The notes: generated from the sequence alone by a model not told the origin. A DNA stretch of 60,473 bases from Ruminococcaceae bacterium UBA6434 (GCA_002437245.1 DJOQ01000038.1:1-60473), one strand, 5' to 3'; shown: positions 1-7,843, counted from the stretch's first letter. Numbers and translations are program-made.

Positions 1-26
1 CACTTTTTAAAATGTAGAAAAAACTC

Positions 27-55
27 TTGATTTTTATTATTGTATATTGTATAAT
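27..55 (+). promoter_or_regulatory. Sigma-A-type promoter of the tRNA-Val gene
   Basis: TTGATT at 27-32 and a perfect TATAAT at 50-55 are separated by 17 bases. The -10 lies 17 bases before the mature tRNA 5' end, so the transcript would carry only a short 5' leader. Confidence 0.75.
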
Positions 56-72
56 AACACCCGTCGCCATAA

Positions 73-148
73 GGACGTTTAGCTCAGTTGGTAGAGCATT
101 CGCTTGACGTGCGAAGGGTCAGCGGTTCGAGTCCGTTAACGTCCACCA
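73..148 (+). tRNA. tRNA-Val (anticodon GAC)
   Basis: The acceptor stem GGACGTT (73-79) pairs with AACGTCC (138-144), followed by discriminator A and an encoded CCA at 146-148. The anticodon stem TTCGC/GCGAA closes the loop TTGACGT with GAC at 106-108, which reads GTC and GTT valine codons. The T-arm contains TTCGAGT. Length is 76 bases including CCA. It has its own promoter and terminator and appears to be a single-gene transcript. Confidence 0.97.
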
Positions 149-198
149 TTTTAATTGAGTTTCGGTCGGCTTGGGAGTAAAAAGCTCCGATCTTATAG

Positions 199-228
199 CA
201 TCTGCTTTCGGCAGGTGTTATTTTTTTT
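199..228 (+). terminator. Intrinsic terminator after tRNA-Val
   Basis: CATCTGC and GCAGGTG form a 7-bp stem (one G-T pair) around a short TTTCG-type loop, followed by a run of T at 221-228. Confidence 0.8.
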
Positions 229-242
229 ACGTACGGTTTGTG

Positions 243-271
243 TTGACCGGTTTTGTCTGAAGTGATAAGAT
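243..271 (+). promoter_or_regulatory. Promoter of the 54-residue membrane peptide gene
   Basis: TTGACC (243-248) and TAAGAT (266-271) are separated by exactly 17 bases, and the start codon follows 32 bases downstream. Confidence 0.6.
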
Positions 272-303
272 GTTTTATGACTTATGTGATAGAGAGGTAA
301 TCT

Positions 304-468
304 ATGGGGTCAAAAAATAAAATTAAAGTGATAATTTTAATAGTGTTCGCTTTTGCCGTGTCTTTAATGCTTGTTTTCGGAACCGTTGATTATATAGCAA
401 ACCATCGTACTTTTGAATCGGGTGTTATAGCCGAATGTTTGACAGAAGAATATTATTTTAATAAGTAA
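304..468 (+). CDS. Small single-pass membrane protein, 54 residues, unknown function
   Basis: This short frame is not a recognised family. ATG follows an AGAGGT ribosome binding site, has its own promoter upstream and a terminator directly after the stop, so it looks like a complete one-gene unit. The product starts with a short basic segment (GSKNKIK), then one hydrophobic helix at about residues 8-26, and ends in a 28-residue polar, acidic C-terminal tail. The layout would place the tail outside the cell. It sits just upstream of the SpoIVFA/SpoIVFB-like genes, but the terminator between them argues against co-transcription. Function cannot be assigned. Confidence 0.6.
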   Translation: MGSKNKIKVIILIVFAFAVSLMLVFGTVDYIANHRTFESGVIAECLTEEYYFNK

Positions 469-479
469 AATTTTGCTTT

Positions 480-519
480 AAATGTCTTTTCGGAATGAAA
501 AGGCATTTTTCTTTTTTTG
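480..519 (+). terminator. Intrinsic terminator after the small membrane peptide gene
   Basis: AAATGTCTTTT and AAAAGGCATTT form a stem with few mismatches around CGGAATG, followed by a T-rich run to 519. It ends only 28 bases before the next start codon. Confidence 0.75.
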
Positions 520-547
520 TTTTAATATACATTATCGGGTGATTTAA

Positions 548-1405
548 ATGTATAACGCTTACGAGCAGGAGTCTGATGGTATCGTCTCCGGCAAAAAATA
601 CGATTATCGTGAATATCGCAGAGAACGCGAGTCAGGTGAAACAAAAGTGAAAACAGACTTCTTATTGCCTGTTTTGCGAGTGCAGATTATACTCTGCATT
701 ATAATAGATATTTTTATGCTGATAATGTTTAAAACACAATCGTCTGTTTTTTCGCATCTGCGTGAAATTTATAATAATATTTCATCTACGGATATGCCGT
801 TCGCCGAGGTTGTAAAAAATCTCAAAAAATCTGCCGAATTTGTTTTTGAACCCATGAACGATACCGATAAAAATGAAAAAGCCGACGAAACCGAATCGCA
901 GAGTAAGGAGGATTATTCACTTGTTCCGTATAATGATAACGAGCTTAACGGAATGGGCGGAGACGATATTCTGACGGCAAAAGAAAAAACGTCATTTTCA
1001 CCGGTAAGTATGTCACAAAAAGCGGTAATGCCGGTAGAAGATGCAAAAGTCACATCAAAATTCGGTTACCGTGTAAATCCCGTTACAGAGGAGTATGGCT
1101 TTCATACAGGACTCGATTTGGCAGTGCGTGAGGGCACGCCTATAAGAGCGGCTTTCGGCGGAACCGTCATAAAAGCCCGGGAATCCAGACTCCGCGGCAA
1201 CTATATTGTTATTTCTCATTCGGATAATGTCGAAACCGTTTATTGTCACTGCAAAGAACTTTTGGTCTCGGAGGGTGATATTGTTTCGGCAGGAGACAGT
1301 ATTGCGCTTGTCGGAATGACCGGGCAGGCAACCGGACCGCACCTTCATTTTGAGCTCAAAATAAACGGGTTATGGTGTAACCCTATTTGGATACTTGATG
1401 TCTGA
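548..1405 (+). CDS. spoIVFA: SpoIVFA-like membrane protein with C-terminal M23 (LytM) domain
   Basis: A 285-residue protein with a long basic cytoplasmic N-terminus, one membrane helix (about 39-61), an acidic low-complexity linker (about 100-150) and an M23/LytM domain (about 160-285). The four residues that bind zinc in active M23 peptidases are present: H186 and D190 in HTGLD, and H265 and H267 in PHLHFE. The stop overlaps the start of a site-2-protease gene as TGATG, the arrangement of Bacillus spoIVFA-spoIVFB, whose products control pro-sigma-K cleavage at the outer forespore membrane. By analogy this would be the regulatory partner that tethers and inhibits the protease. The alternative is an ordinary sporulation cell wall endopeptidase of the SpoIIQ type. 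The pair arrangement favours SpoIVFA; catalytic activity is an inference from the motif. Confidence 0.78.
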   Translation: MYNAYEQESDGIVSGKKYDYREYRRERESGETKVKTDFLLPVLRVQIILCIIIDIFMLIMFKTQSSVFSHLREIYNNISSTDMPFAEVVKNLKKSAEFVFEPMNDTDKNEKADETESQSKEDYSLVPYNDNELNGMGGDDILTAKEKTSFSPVSMSQKAVMPVEDAKVTSKFGYRVNPVTEEYGFHTGLDLAVREGTPIRAAFGGTVIKARESRLRGNYIVISHSDNVETVYCHCKELLVSEGDIVSAGDSIALVGMTGQATGPHLHFELKINGLWCNPIWILDV

Positions 1406-2013
1406 TGTCATTTTATATCAAAGATACCGAAATTAAAATCGGCTTTTTGTTCGCGGCATCCGTTGCGGCTCTTTTGTGCTTTGATGTCGGACCGCAGGTG
1501 CAATTGTCCGTCCTCTCGGGGGTGCTCCACGAGGGCGGACATATTTTGTCGCTTTTGCTTTTGGGCGAGTGTCCGCAGAAAATCAGCTTTGGGCTTTTCG
1601 GACTCTCTGTTTTACGGCGCAACGACATTAAACTCAATTACAAAAATGAAATAATCACGGCTTTTTGCGGTCCGTTTGTAAATGTTTTGATTTTTATAGG
1701 TGTGTTGCCGTTTTATCTCAATTACAAAAATAATGAAATTTTGTTTTCGGTTATTGCCGTAAATGCTGTGCTCGCATTCTTTAATCTCTTGCCTATATCG
1801 GGTCTTGACGGCGGCAGAGTACTTGAGTGCGCGCTTTTAATGAAAACTTCCGTTGAAAAAACCGAATTTATATTATGCATTATATCGCTTGGTTTTTTAA
1901 TTCCGCTTACGGTTGCCGGATTTTTAACACTCGTAAAAAGCGGATATAATTTTACTCTTTTACTGCTGTCTGTATATCTTTTGGTCCTTCTTATCGTTAA
2001 AGGTCTTAAATAA
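1405..2013 (+). CDS. spoIVFB: M50 site-2 intramembrane metalloprotease, SpoIVFB-like
   Basis: A very hydrophobic 202-residue protein with the zinc-binding HExxH motif HEGGH at 42-46 inside a membrane helix and the second metal motif LLPISGLDGGRVL at 128-140, where D135 is the third ligand. This is the topology of the short SpoIVFB-type group without PDZ domain. The known family member cleaves pro-sigma-K inside the membrane during late sporulation. The gene overlaps the preceding LytM-domain gene by one base, so the two are translationally coupled, which supports the protease/regulator pairing. No CBS domain is visible at the C-terminus, whereas Bacillus SpoIVFB has one. The actual substrate is inferred. 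Confidence 0.85.
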   Translation: MSFYIKDTEIKIGFLFAASVAALLCFDVGPQVQLSVLSGVLHEGGHILSLLLLGECPQKISFGLFGLSVLRRNDIKLNYKNEIITAFCGPFVNVLIFIGVLPFYLNYKNNEILFSVIAVNAVLAFFNLLPISGLDGGRVLECALLMKTSVEKTEFILCIISLGFLIPLTVAGFLTLVKSGYNFTLLLLSVYLLVLLIVKGLK

Positions 2014-2023
2014 AGTTTCGCGG

Positions 2024-2052
2024 TTGCATTAAAGCGGCATTTGTTGTATGAT
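2024..2052 (+). promoter_or_regulatory. Promoter of the radical-SAM gene pair
   Basis: TTGCAT (2024-2029), 17-base spacer, TATGAT (2047-2052). It lies immediately after the spoIVFB-like stop and 31 bases before the next start codon. Confidence 0.6.
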
Positions 2053-2082
2053 ATCTCTACTAATTTTTTTATGAGGTAGAGT

Positions 2083-3927
2083 ATGCTGTCAAAAAAACAG
2101 GAATCTCTTTTACAAAAAGTGCAAAAGCCGGCAAGATATATTGGCGGTGAAGTAAACAGCGTTGTCAAAGATAAAAGCAAAATTAAATTCAGATATGCGT
2201 TTTGTTTCCCGGATAACTATGAAATAGGTATGTCACACCTTGGTATGAAAATACTTTACGGTCTTGTGAACGAGCGCGAGGACGCCTGGTGTGAACGTGT
2301 CTTTGCCCCTTGGGTGGATATGGAAGAGAAAATGAGAAAAAACAATGTCCATCTGTTTGCACTCGAAAGCGGAGACAGTTTATCCGAATTTGATATGATA
2401 GGATTTACGCTGCAGTATGAACTGAGTTATACCAATATCCTCAATATGTTGGATTTGGGCGGTGTTCCGATTAAAAGTAAAGACAGAAAAAGCCTTACTC
2501 CGCTTGTCGTGGCGGGTGGTCCCTGTGCCTGTAATCCGGAGCCGATAGCGGATTTTATCGATTTGTTTATGCTGGGAGAGGGAGAAGAGGTTACAAACGA
2601 GCTTATTGATCTTTTAGAAAAACATAAGGAAATGGGCTCCGATAAATATGAATTCTTATGTGAAGCGGCCAAAATACAGGGCATATATGTACCGTCGCTG
2701 TATGATGTAAGCTACAACGCCGACGGTACGGTTAAAAATATTGCGAACAAAGCCACTGCTCCGAAACGTGTAAAAAAACGTATTATCAGTGATCTTAACA
2801 AGGTTTATTATCCTGACAAGTTTGTTGTGCCGTTTATTGATGTTGTGCATGACCGAGCTGTTTGTGAGATTTTTCGCGGATGTATTCGAGGCTGCAGATT
2901 TTGTCAGGCAGGTTTTATCTATCGTCCGATTCGTGAAAAAAACTATGAAACCGCAAACCGCCAGGCTAAGAGACTCTGCGACTCCACAGGATATGATGAA
3001 ATATCGCTTTGCTCGCTAAGCACAAGCGACTATACGGGAATAGACAAACTGATTCCGGAAATGTTTTCGTGGGCGTTAAAAGAAAACATAAATGTTTCGC
3101 TCCCTTCGCTCAGAGTTGATAATTTTTCTGATGAGCTAATGGACGAGCTTAAAAAAATCCGTCGCAGCGGTCTTACGTTTGCGCCGGAGGCAGGTACGCA
3201 AAGGCTGCGAGATGCCATAAATAAAAACGTTACGGAAGAAGAAGTTATATGTACTTGCGAAAAGGCTTTTGTGGGCGGTTGGACTGCAGTAAAGCTGTAT
3301 TTTATGATGGGCTTGCCTACAGAAACCCTCGATGATATCGCCGGAATAGCCGAGCTTGCTCAAAAGGTAGTTGATCTTTATTACAGTAATCCCGGCAAAC
3401 CGAAAGGCAAAGGGGTTACCGTCAGCGTAAGCGTAGCTTCATTTGTCCCGAAACCGCACACTCCTTTTCAATGGGAGCCGCAGGATACCATGGATATGCT
3501 TGTCGAAAAGCAAAAGCATTTGTTGTCCTCCGTACATTCAAAAAAAATTCAGGTGTCATGGCATCAGTCTCCGACAAGCTTTCTTGAGGGAGTTTTGGCT
3601 CGCGGTGACCGAAAAATCTGTGACGTTATTTATTCCGCATGGAAAAAAGGCTGCAAATTTGACAGCTGGGATGAATTCTTCGATTTTGATAAATGGATGG
3701 CAGCTTTCAAGGAGTGCGGCGTCAATCCTTCGTTTTATGCCAATCGTAAACGTGAGTACGACGAGATCCTTCCATGGGATCATCTTGATTACGGTATAAG
3801 AAAAGAATTTCTTATTAATGAAAATAAGAAAGCGCATATGAGCGTTACAACTCCAAATTGCAGACAAAAGTGCGCTGCCTGCGGTGCGGCAAAGCTTAAC
3901 GGGGGAAAATGCGATGCAAAATGTTAG
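2083..3927 (+). CDS. B12-binding-domain-like radical SAM protein, TIGR03960 family
   Basis: A 614-residue protein with an N-terminal B12-binding-like fold (about 30-190, including GMSHLG and GGPCACNPEP) followed by a radical SAM core whose cluster cysteines are C267, C271 and C274 in GCIRGCRFC. The C-terminus ends in a Cys-rich tail (CRQKCAACG and CDAKC) that could hold another metal. In many Firmicutes this family is always followed by a DUF2344 (TIGR03936) gene, as here, where the two overlap by 14 bases. The pair is widely conserved near ribosomal protein and RNase G genes, but its reaction is unknown to me; an RNA or ribosome modification is a guess from context. GAGGTAGAGT before ATG supports the start. 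Confidence 0.85.
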   Translation: MLSKKQESLLQKVQKPARYIGGEVNSVVKDKSKIKFRYAFCFPDNYEIGMSHLGMKILYGLVNEREDAWCERVFAPWVDMEEKMRKNNVHLFALESGDSLSEFDMIGFTLQYELSYTNILNMLDLGGVPIKSKDRKSLTPLVVAGGPCACNPEPIADFIDLFMLGEGEEVTNELIDLLEKHKEMGSDKYEFLCEAAKIQGIYVPSLYDVSYNADGTVKNIANKATAPKRVKKRIISDLNKVYYPDKFVVPFIDVVHDRAVCEIFRGCIRGCRFCQAGFIYRPIREKNYETANRQAKRLCDSTGYDEISLCSLSTSDYTGIDKLIPEMFSWALKENINVSLPSLRVDNFSDELMDELKKIRRSGLTFAPEAGTQRLRDAINKNVTEEEVICTCEKAFVGGWTAVKLYFMMGLPTETLDDIAGIAELAQKVVDLYYSNPGKPKGKGVTVSVSVASFVPKPHTPFQWEPQDTMDMLVEKQKHLLSSVHSKKIQVSWHQSPTSFLEGVLARGDRKICDVIYSAWKKGCKFDSWDEFFDFDKWMAAFKECGVNPSFYANRKREYDEILPWDHLDYGIRKEFLINENKKAHMSVTTPNCRQKCAACGAAKLNGGKCDAKC

Positions 3928-4573
3928 AGCTTTTTTTGAAAAAACAGGTATGACAAAATATATATCGCATCTCGATCTTATGCGCTGTATGACGCGTGCC
4001 ATAAAACGTGCGGCGATACCTGTATGGTATACGGAGGGTTTTAATCCGCACCTTTTTATTACGTTCGCTTTGCCGTTGACTCTCGGAGTTGAAAGCTTGT
4101 GTGAATCCATGGATATCAGATTAATTGAAGAAATGAGCTTTGAAGAGGTAAAAGACAGACTGAATGAGAATTTACCGGACGGTATTCATATAACAAAAGT
4201 CGCCGAACCGATTTACAAAGCAAATGATATAGCTTTTGCCGAATATAAGATTACATTCTATACAAGAAAAAACGAAAAGATAAAAAACGAAATAGAAGAT
4301 AAACTTTCTTGTGATGAATTGCTTGCCGAAAAGATGGGTAAGCAGGGGAAGAGAAAAATCTTAAAAACAATCAACCTGAAAGAATTTGTTAATTCGTACA
4401 ATGTTATTTCTTTAAATGATAAGGCTGTATTGACCGTGGTACTTACGGCAGGCAGCAAAAACAATATCAATCCAAATCTTTTTGTTGATGCACTTAAACT
4501 CGGCGATGATGTTGATTTTTGCGATATTTTAAAACAAAAAATGATGACTGCGGACTTTAAAGACTTTGAATAG
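3914..4573 (+). CDS. Radical-SAM-associated DUF2344 (TIGR03936) protein
   Basis: A 219-residue protein beginning MQNVRAFFEKTGMTKYISHL, the typical opening of DUF2344, with the conserved GFNPHL segment near residue 40. I chose ATG 3914 rather than the upstream ATG 3884 because GGGGGA lies 7 bases before it and family members start at this point. It overlaps the end of the TIGR03960 radical-SAM gene by 14 bases, which indicates translational coupling, and the two products probably form one enzyme system. No catalytic residues can be named. Function unknown. Confidence 0.85.
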   Translation: MQNVRAFFEKTGMTKYISHLDLMRCMTRAIKRAAIPVWYTEGFNPHLFITFALPLTLGVESLCESMDIRLIEEMSFEEVKDRLNENLPDGIHITKVAEPIYKANDIAFAEYKITFYTRKNEKIKNEIEDKLSCDELLAEKMGKQGKRKILKTINLKEFVNSYNVISLNDKAVLTVVLTAGSKNNINPNLFVDALKLGDDVDFCDILKQKMMTADFKDFE

Positions 4574-4614
4574 CACTATTTTACCGATATTTTATAGAAT
4601 AGTTTAAAAAATGC

Positions 4615-4643
4615 TTGCTTTTGGAAAAACAATGTGCTAATAT
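4615..4643 (+). promoter_or_regulatory. Promoter of rplS
   Basis: TTGCTT (4615-4620), 17-base spacer and TAATAT (4638-4643) preceded by TG as an extended -10. Transcription would start near 4650, giving a leader of about 115 bases. Confidence 0.7.
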
Positions 4644-4649
4644 ATATGA

Positions 4650-4766
4650 GCATTTTGTGCGTTGGGTTTTATAAACACTAACGGCAGTTAATGGCAACAT
4701 TAAAGCTGACGGTCCTCTGCATTTGTATTTAGTGCACGAACGTCTGATAAAAATTAGGAGGACATT
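4650..4766 (+). ncRNA. Structured 5' leader of rplS, candidate L19 autoregulatory leader
   Basis: The untranslated leader is long for a single small ribosomal protein gene and contains a clear hairpin: CAGTTAATG (4685-4693) and CATTAAAGCTG (4698-4708) pair around a GCAA tetraloop with a two-base AG bulge. Flanking segments CGTTGG near 4660 and ACTAACG near 4677 can also pair. L19 leaders are known regulatory RNAs in low-GC Gram-positive bacteria. Assignment to that family is inferred from position and structure, not from a covariance match. Confidence 0.5.
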
Positions 4767-5108
4767 ATGGACGCATTAAAAGTTATTACCGAAGGTATGA
4801 TTAAGGAAGAACGCCCTCACATCAAAGTCGGTGACGTTGTTAAGGTACACGTTAAAATCCGCGAGGGTGAAAGAGAAAGAATTCAGGTTTTTGAAGGTAC
4901 TATAATCGCTCGCAAGGGCAGCGGTGTTTCCGAAACATTTACCGTTCGTCGTATTTCATACGGCGTAGGTATTGAGAGAGTATTCCCTGTAAATTCTCCC
5001 AACGTAGCCAAGGTTGAGCTTGTAAGAACCGGTAAGGTACGCAGAAGCAAGCTTTATTATCTTCGCGACAGAGTCGGTAAGGCTGCTAAGGTTAAAGAGC
5101 GCATATAA
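4767..5108 (+). CDS. rplS: 50S ribosomal protein L19
   Basis: A 113-residue protein covering the whole family, with the hallmark segments VGDVVKVHVKIREG, RIQVFEGTIIAR and SPNVAKVELVRTGKVRR. L19 sits at the interface of the 30S and 50S subunits. ATG follows AGGAGG at a normal distance. It is a monocistronic unit between its own promoter with leader and a strong terminator. In many Firmicutes rplS follows trmD and rimM; here it is separate and lies downstream of the radical-SAM/DUF2344 pair. Confidence 0.98.
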   Translation: MDALKVITEGMIKEERPHIKVGDVVKVHVKIREGERERIQVFEGTIIARKGSGVSETFTVRRISYGVGIERVFPVNSPNVAKVELVRTGKVRRSKLYYLRDRVGKAAKVKERI

Positions 5109-5122
5109 GCAAATTAAAAATG

Positions 5123-5153
5123 AGGGTGGCTTTTTGCCGCCCTTTATTTTTTT
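5123..5153 (+). terminator. Intrinsic terminator after rplS
   Basis: GGGTGGC and GCCGCCC form a 7-bp GC-rich stem around five T, followed by TTTATTTTTTT. Confidence 0.9.
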
Positions 5154-5163
5154 GCAAAATGTT

Positions 5164-5192
5164 TTGCCTTTTTTACGTTTTTGTTGTAAAAT
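5164..5192 (+). promoter_or_regulatory. Promoter of the signal peptidase operon
   Basis: TTGCCT (5164-5169), 17-base spacer, TAAAAT (5187-5192), starting 11 bases after the rplS terminator and 52 bases before the TTG start of the first lepB. Confidence 0.65.
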
Positions 5193-5244
5193 ACTCAGTG
5201 TTATATTTTCATTATATTCAAAAATGAAAAGTTGGTGAGTTTTT

Positions 5245-5841
5245 TTGAGAAAAGTTGAGCAGTTTGAAGTCGATTACCGCGAACTTCGCAGAACTTCATC
5301 GGCTTCTGTAAAGCGCATAAAAGCTTCTTTTGATTGGCTTGATTCGGTTATTTATGCTCTGCTTGCTATTTTTATATTGTTTACCTTCCTCTTCAGACTT
5401 GTCGGTGTAAGCGGTCAGTCCATGGAACCGACATTACATAACGGAGATTGGCTTGCGATACGCGCTGTTAATACGAGGATAAATCGTGGGGACATAGTGG
5501 TTGTAACACAGCCTAACAGACTTAACGAACCGATTATAAAACGTGTGATAGCTGTTGCCGGCGATACTGTTGATATTGATTTTTTTACAGGCGAGGTTAC
5601 CGTTAACGGAGTTGTTACGGACGAACCGTACATAGCGGAAAAAACCGTTAGATCATTTGATACGTCTTTTCCGTTGACTGTTCCGCAAAATTGCGTTTTT
5701 GTAATGGGTGATAACAGAAATCACTCGCTTGACAGCCGTTCGTCGGTGATTGGCTTTATCGATACAAGATATATTCTCGGTGTCGCTGAGTTTAGATTAA
5801 TTCCTGTGGGAGATTGGAAGATAGATAGCAATGGAAAATAA
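5245..5841 (+). CDS. lepB: Signal peptidase I, first of a tandem pair
   Basis: A 198-residue S26A peptidase with one N-terminal membrane helix (about 31-53), the catalytic serine S59 in SGQSMEPTL, the general-base lysine K99 in IIKRVIAVAGD and the conserved box MGDNRNHSLDSR. It removes signal peptides from exported proteins at the outer face of the membrane. Translation starts at TTG 5245, preceded by GGTGAG; there is no ATG or GTG near the conserved start. It overlaps the second lepB by 11 bases, and the two are close paralogues throughout the catalytic domain, pointing to a local duplication. Confidence 0.95.
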   Translation: MRKVEQFEVDYRELRRTSSASVKRIKASFDWLDSVIYALLAIFILFTFLFRLVGVSGQSMEPTLHNGDWLAIRAVNTRINRGDIVVVTQPNRLNEPIIKRVIAVAGDTVDIDFFTGEVTVNGVVTDEPYIAEKTVRSFDTSFPLTVPQNCVFVMGDNRNHSLDSRSSVIGFIDTRYILGVAEFRLIPVGDWKIDSNGK

Positions 5842-6379
5842 TAAAAAAAGTGTAAGCGGTATTTATGATTTTGCTTCGGTGCTTGTAAGCGCAATTATTG
5901 CCGTGGCGGTTATATTTACATTTCTGTTTAAAATATCATCGGTTAACGGACCGTCAATGATGGATTCTTTCCATAACGGCGACAGAGTTGTTATTACTGC
6001 TACCGGGTATCAGCCGAAGTATGGTGATGTTGTTATAATATCTCAGCCTAATCAGTACAATGAGGTGCTTATAAAAAGAATCATAGCGGTAGGCGGTCAA
6101 ACTGTTGATGTGGATGCTTCTGCCGGCATGGTTACGGTTGACGGTAAGGTTTTGTATGAACCGTATATAAGAGAGCAGACTTTAACACCGGGAAATATGA
6201 ATTTTCCGCTTACGGTTCCCGACGGTTATGTTTTTGTAATGGGTGATAATCGCAATCATTCGACGGACAGCCGCTATAAATCAATCGGTCTTATTGATGA
6301 AAGATATATAATGGGTAAGGCTTTTTACAGGGTAGGAGATAAAACGCTTCTGCCGAGTTATGGTGTTAGTTATGAATGA
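5831..6379 (+). CDS. lepB: Signal peptidase I, second of a tandem pair
   Basis: A 182-residue S26A peptidase with a single N-terminal anchor (about 13-35), catalytic S42 in NGPSMMDSF, K82 in LIKRIIAVGGQ and the MGDNRNHSTDSR box. It is shorter at the N-terminus than its neighbour but nearly collinear in the periplasmic-type domain (both have FPLTVP, a GDVV/GDIVV segment and a QPN motif). Both catalytic dyads are intact, so both copies should be active. Its start lies inside the end of the first lepB and its stop overlaps the rbgA start, so it belongs to a tight lepB-lepB-rbgA-rnhB-yraN-dipeptidase operon. Confidence 0.94.
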   Translation: MENNKKSVSGIYDFASVLVSAIIAVAVIFTFLFKISSVNGPSMMDSFHNGDRVVITATGYQPKYGDVVIISQPNQYNEVLIKRIIAVGGQTVDVDASAGMVTVDGKVLYEPYIREQTLTPGNMNFPLTVPDGYVFVMGDNRNHSTDSRYKSIGLIDERYIMGKAFYRVGDKTLLPSYGVSYE

Positions 6380-7238
6380 TGCTGTAAAACAAAACGTACA
6401 GTGGTTTCCGGGACACATGGCGAAAACGCGTCGAAAGATAAAAGAGTGTCTTCCGCTTGTTGACGCCGTTGTGGAAATACTTGACGCTCGCGTTCCGCGC
6501 AGCAGCCAAAATCCCGAAATCGCAGAAATAATCGGTGACAAGCCGCATATAGTAATACTCAATAAGTGCGATATAGCCGATGATAAAGCCACAAAAAAAT
6601 GGCTCGAGTATTTCAGACAAAACGGTATATATGCTTTGGCGCTTGACTGTAAGACAGGCAAGGGTTTGAATCGTTTTGTCCCTCTTGTCAATGAAGTCCT
6701 TAAAGATAAAATACAGAGCAACATTGATAAGGGTATGGCAGGCAGGCAAATACGCCTTATGGTAGTAGGTATTCCAAATACCGGCAAATCGTCATTTATA
6801 AATAAAATGGCAGGCAAAAAACGTGCCGAGGTGGCTGATAAAGCAGGAGTTACAAGGCACAACCAATGGTTTGCAATCGGCGGCGGACTTGAACTTCTTG
6901 ATACTCCGGGTGTTTTGTGGCCAAAATTTGAGGACCCTGAGGTCGGCGATAAATTAGCATTTGTCGGTTCGGTTAAAGATCAGGTTGTCGACATTGAGAC
7001 GCTTGCCGTACGTTTTCTTCGCGTTATGCGCGATTTTTATCCCGAAAGGCTCACCGAAAGATATAAAATTGAAAACTTTGAAGAGCTTGAGCCGTATGAA
7101 ATACTTGAGCTTATAGGCAAAAAGCGCGGTATGATTATGCGCGGCGGCGTGGTTGATACCGAGAGAGCTTCCGTAATGCTGCTCGACGAGTACCGCGGCG
7201 GAAAGCTCGGAAAAATTACTTTGGACGGAATTTATTGA
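6372..7238 (+). CDS. rbgA: Ribosome biogenesis GTPase RbgA (YlqF)
   Basis: A 288-residue circularly permuted GTPase: the G4 motif NKCD comes before the G1 P-loop GIPNTGKSS and the G3 motif DTPG. The N-terminal VQWFPGHMAKTRR is diagnostic of RbgA, which acts in late assembly of the 50S subunit. I placed the start at ATG 6372 because it overlaps the lepB stop and has GGTG six bases upstream; an in-frame ATG at 6360 is also possible. It is followed by rnhB with a TGATG overlap, as in Bacillus, where rbgA and rnhB are also neighbours. Confidence 0.95.
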   Translation: MNDAVKQNVQWFPGHMAKTRRKIKECLPLVDAVVEILDARVPRSSQNPEIAEIIGDKPHIVILNKCDIADDKATKKWLEYFRQNGIYALALDCKTGKGLNRFVPLVNEVLKDKIQSNIDKGMAGRQIRLMVVGIPNTGKSSFINKMAGKKRAEVADKAGVTRHNQWFAIGGGLELLDTPGVLWPKFEDPEVGDKLAFVGSVKDQVVDIETLAVRFLRVMRDFYPERLTERYKIENFEELEPYEILELIGKKRGMIMRGGVVDTERASVMLLDEYRGGKLGKITLDGIY

Positions 7239-7843
7239 TGGTGGATTTTGAAATCGAAAAAGAATATATTTCCGACGGCTTTAACTGTGTTTGCGGAGTG
7301 GACGAAGCGGGACGCGGACCGCTTGCGGGTCCCGTATGTGCGGCTGCGGTTATACTGCCCGTGGGAGCCGTGATACCCGGGCTTGACGACTCAAAAAAGC
7401 TTACCGAAAAAAAGCGCGAGGCCCTATATGACGTTATTAAAGACGCTGCTGTGTCTTACGGTATCGCTTTTGCAAGCGAAAGGGAAATTGACGAAATAAA
7501 TATCCTTAACGCAACTTTTCTTGCTATGAAACGCGCCGTGGAAAAACTTAGTGTGAAACCTGATTTGGCGCTGATAGACGGAAATCAAAAGCCACATACA
7601 GGCATTAATGAAGTTACCGTTATCAAAGGTGACGGCAAGTCGATGTCAATAGCGGCAGCGTCGGTTCTTGCCAAGGTAACCCGTGACAGATATATGATTG
7701 AACTCGATAAAAAGTATCCGCAATACGAGTTTAAAAAGCACAAGGGTTACGGAACCAAGCTTCATTATGAGAAACTCTTGGAATACGGTATTTCAGATGT
7801 GCACCGCAAGACTTTTCTTAAAAATTTGGAGGATAAAAGGTGA
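7238..7843 (+). CDS. rnhB: Ribonuclease HII
   Basis: A 201-residue type 2 RNase H that nicks DNA at misincorporated ribonucleotides and degrades RNA in RNA-DNA hybrids. The active site motif DEAGRGPLAGP near the N-terminus supplies the Asp-Glu metal ligands, ALIDGN supplies another, and the C-terminal HKGYGTKLHYEKLLEYG segment matches the family. ATG 7238 overlaps the rbgA stop as TGATG; the TTG one codon earlier is not needed. The next gene starts inside the rnhB stop codon. Confidence 0.96.
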   Translation: MVDFEIEKEYISDGFNCVCGVDEAGRGPLAGPVCAAAVILPVGAVIPGLDDSKKLTEKKREALYDVIKDAAVSYGIAFASEREIDEINILNATFLAMKRAVEKLSVKPDLALIDGNQKPHTGINEVTVIKGDGKSMSIAAASVLAKVTRDRYMIELDKKYPQYEFKKHKGYGTKLHYEKLLEYGISDVHRKTFLKNLEDKR

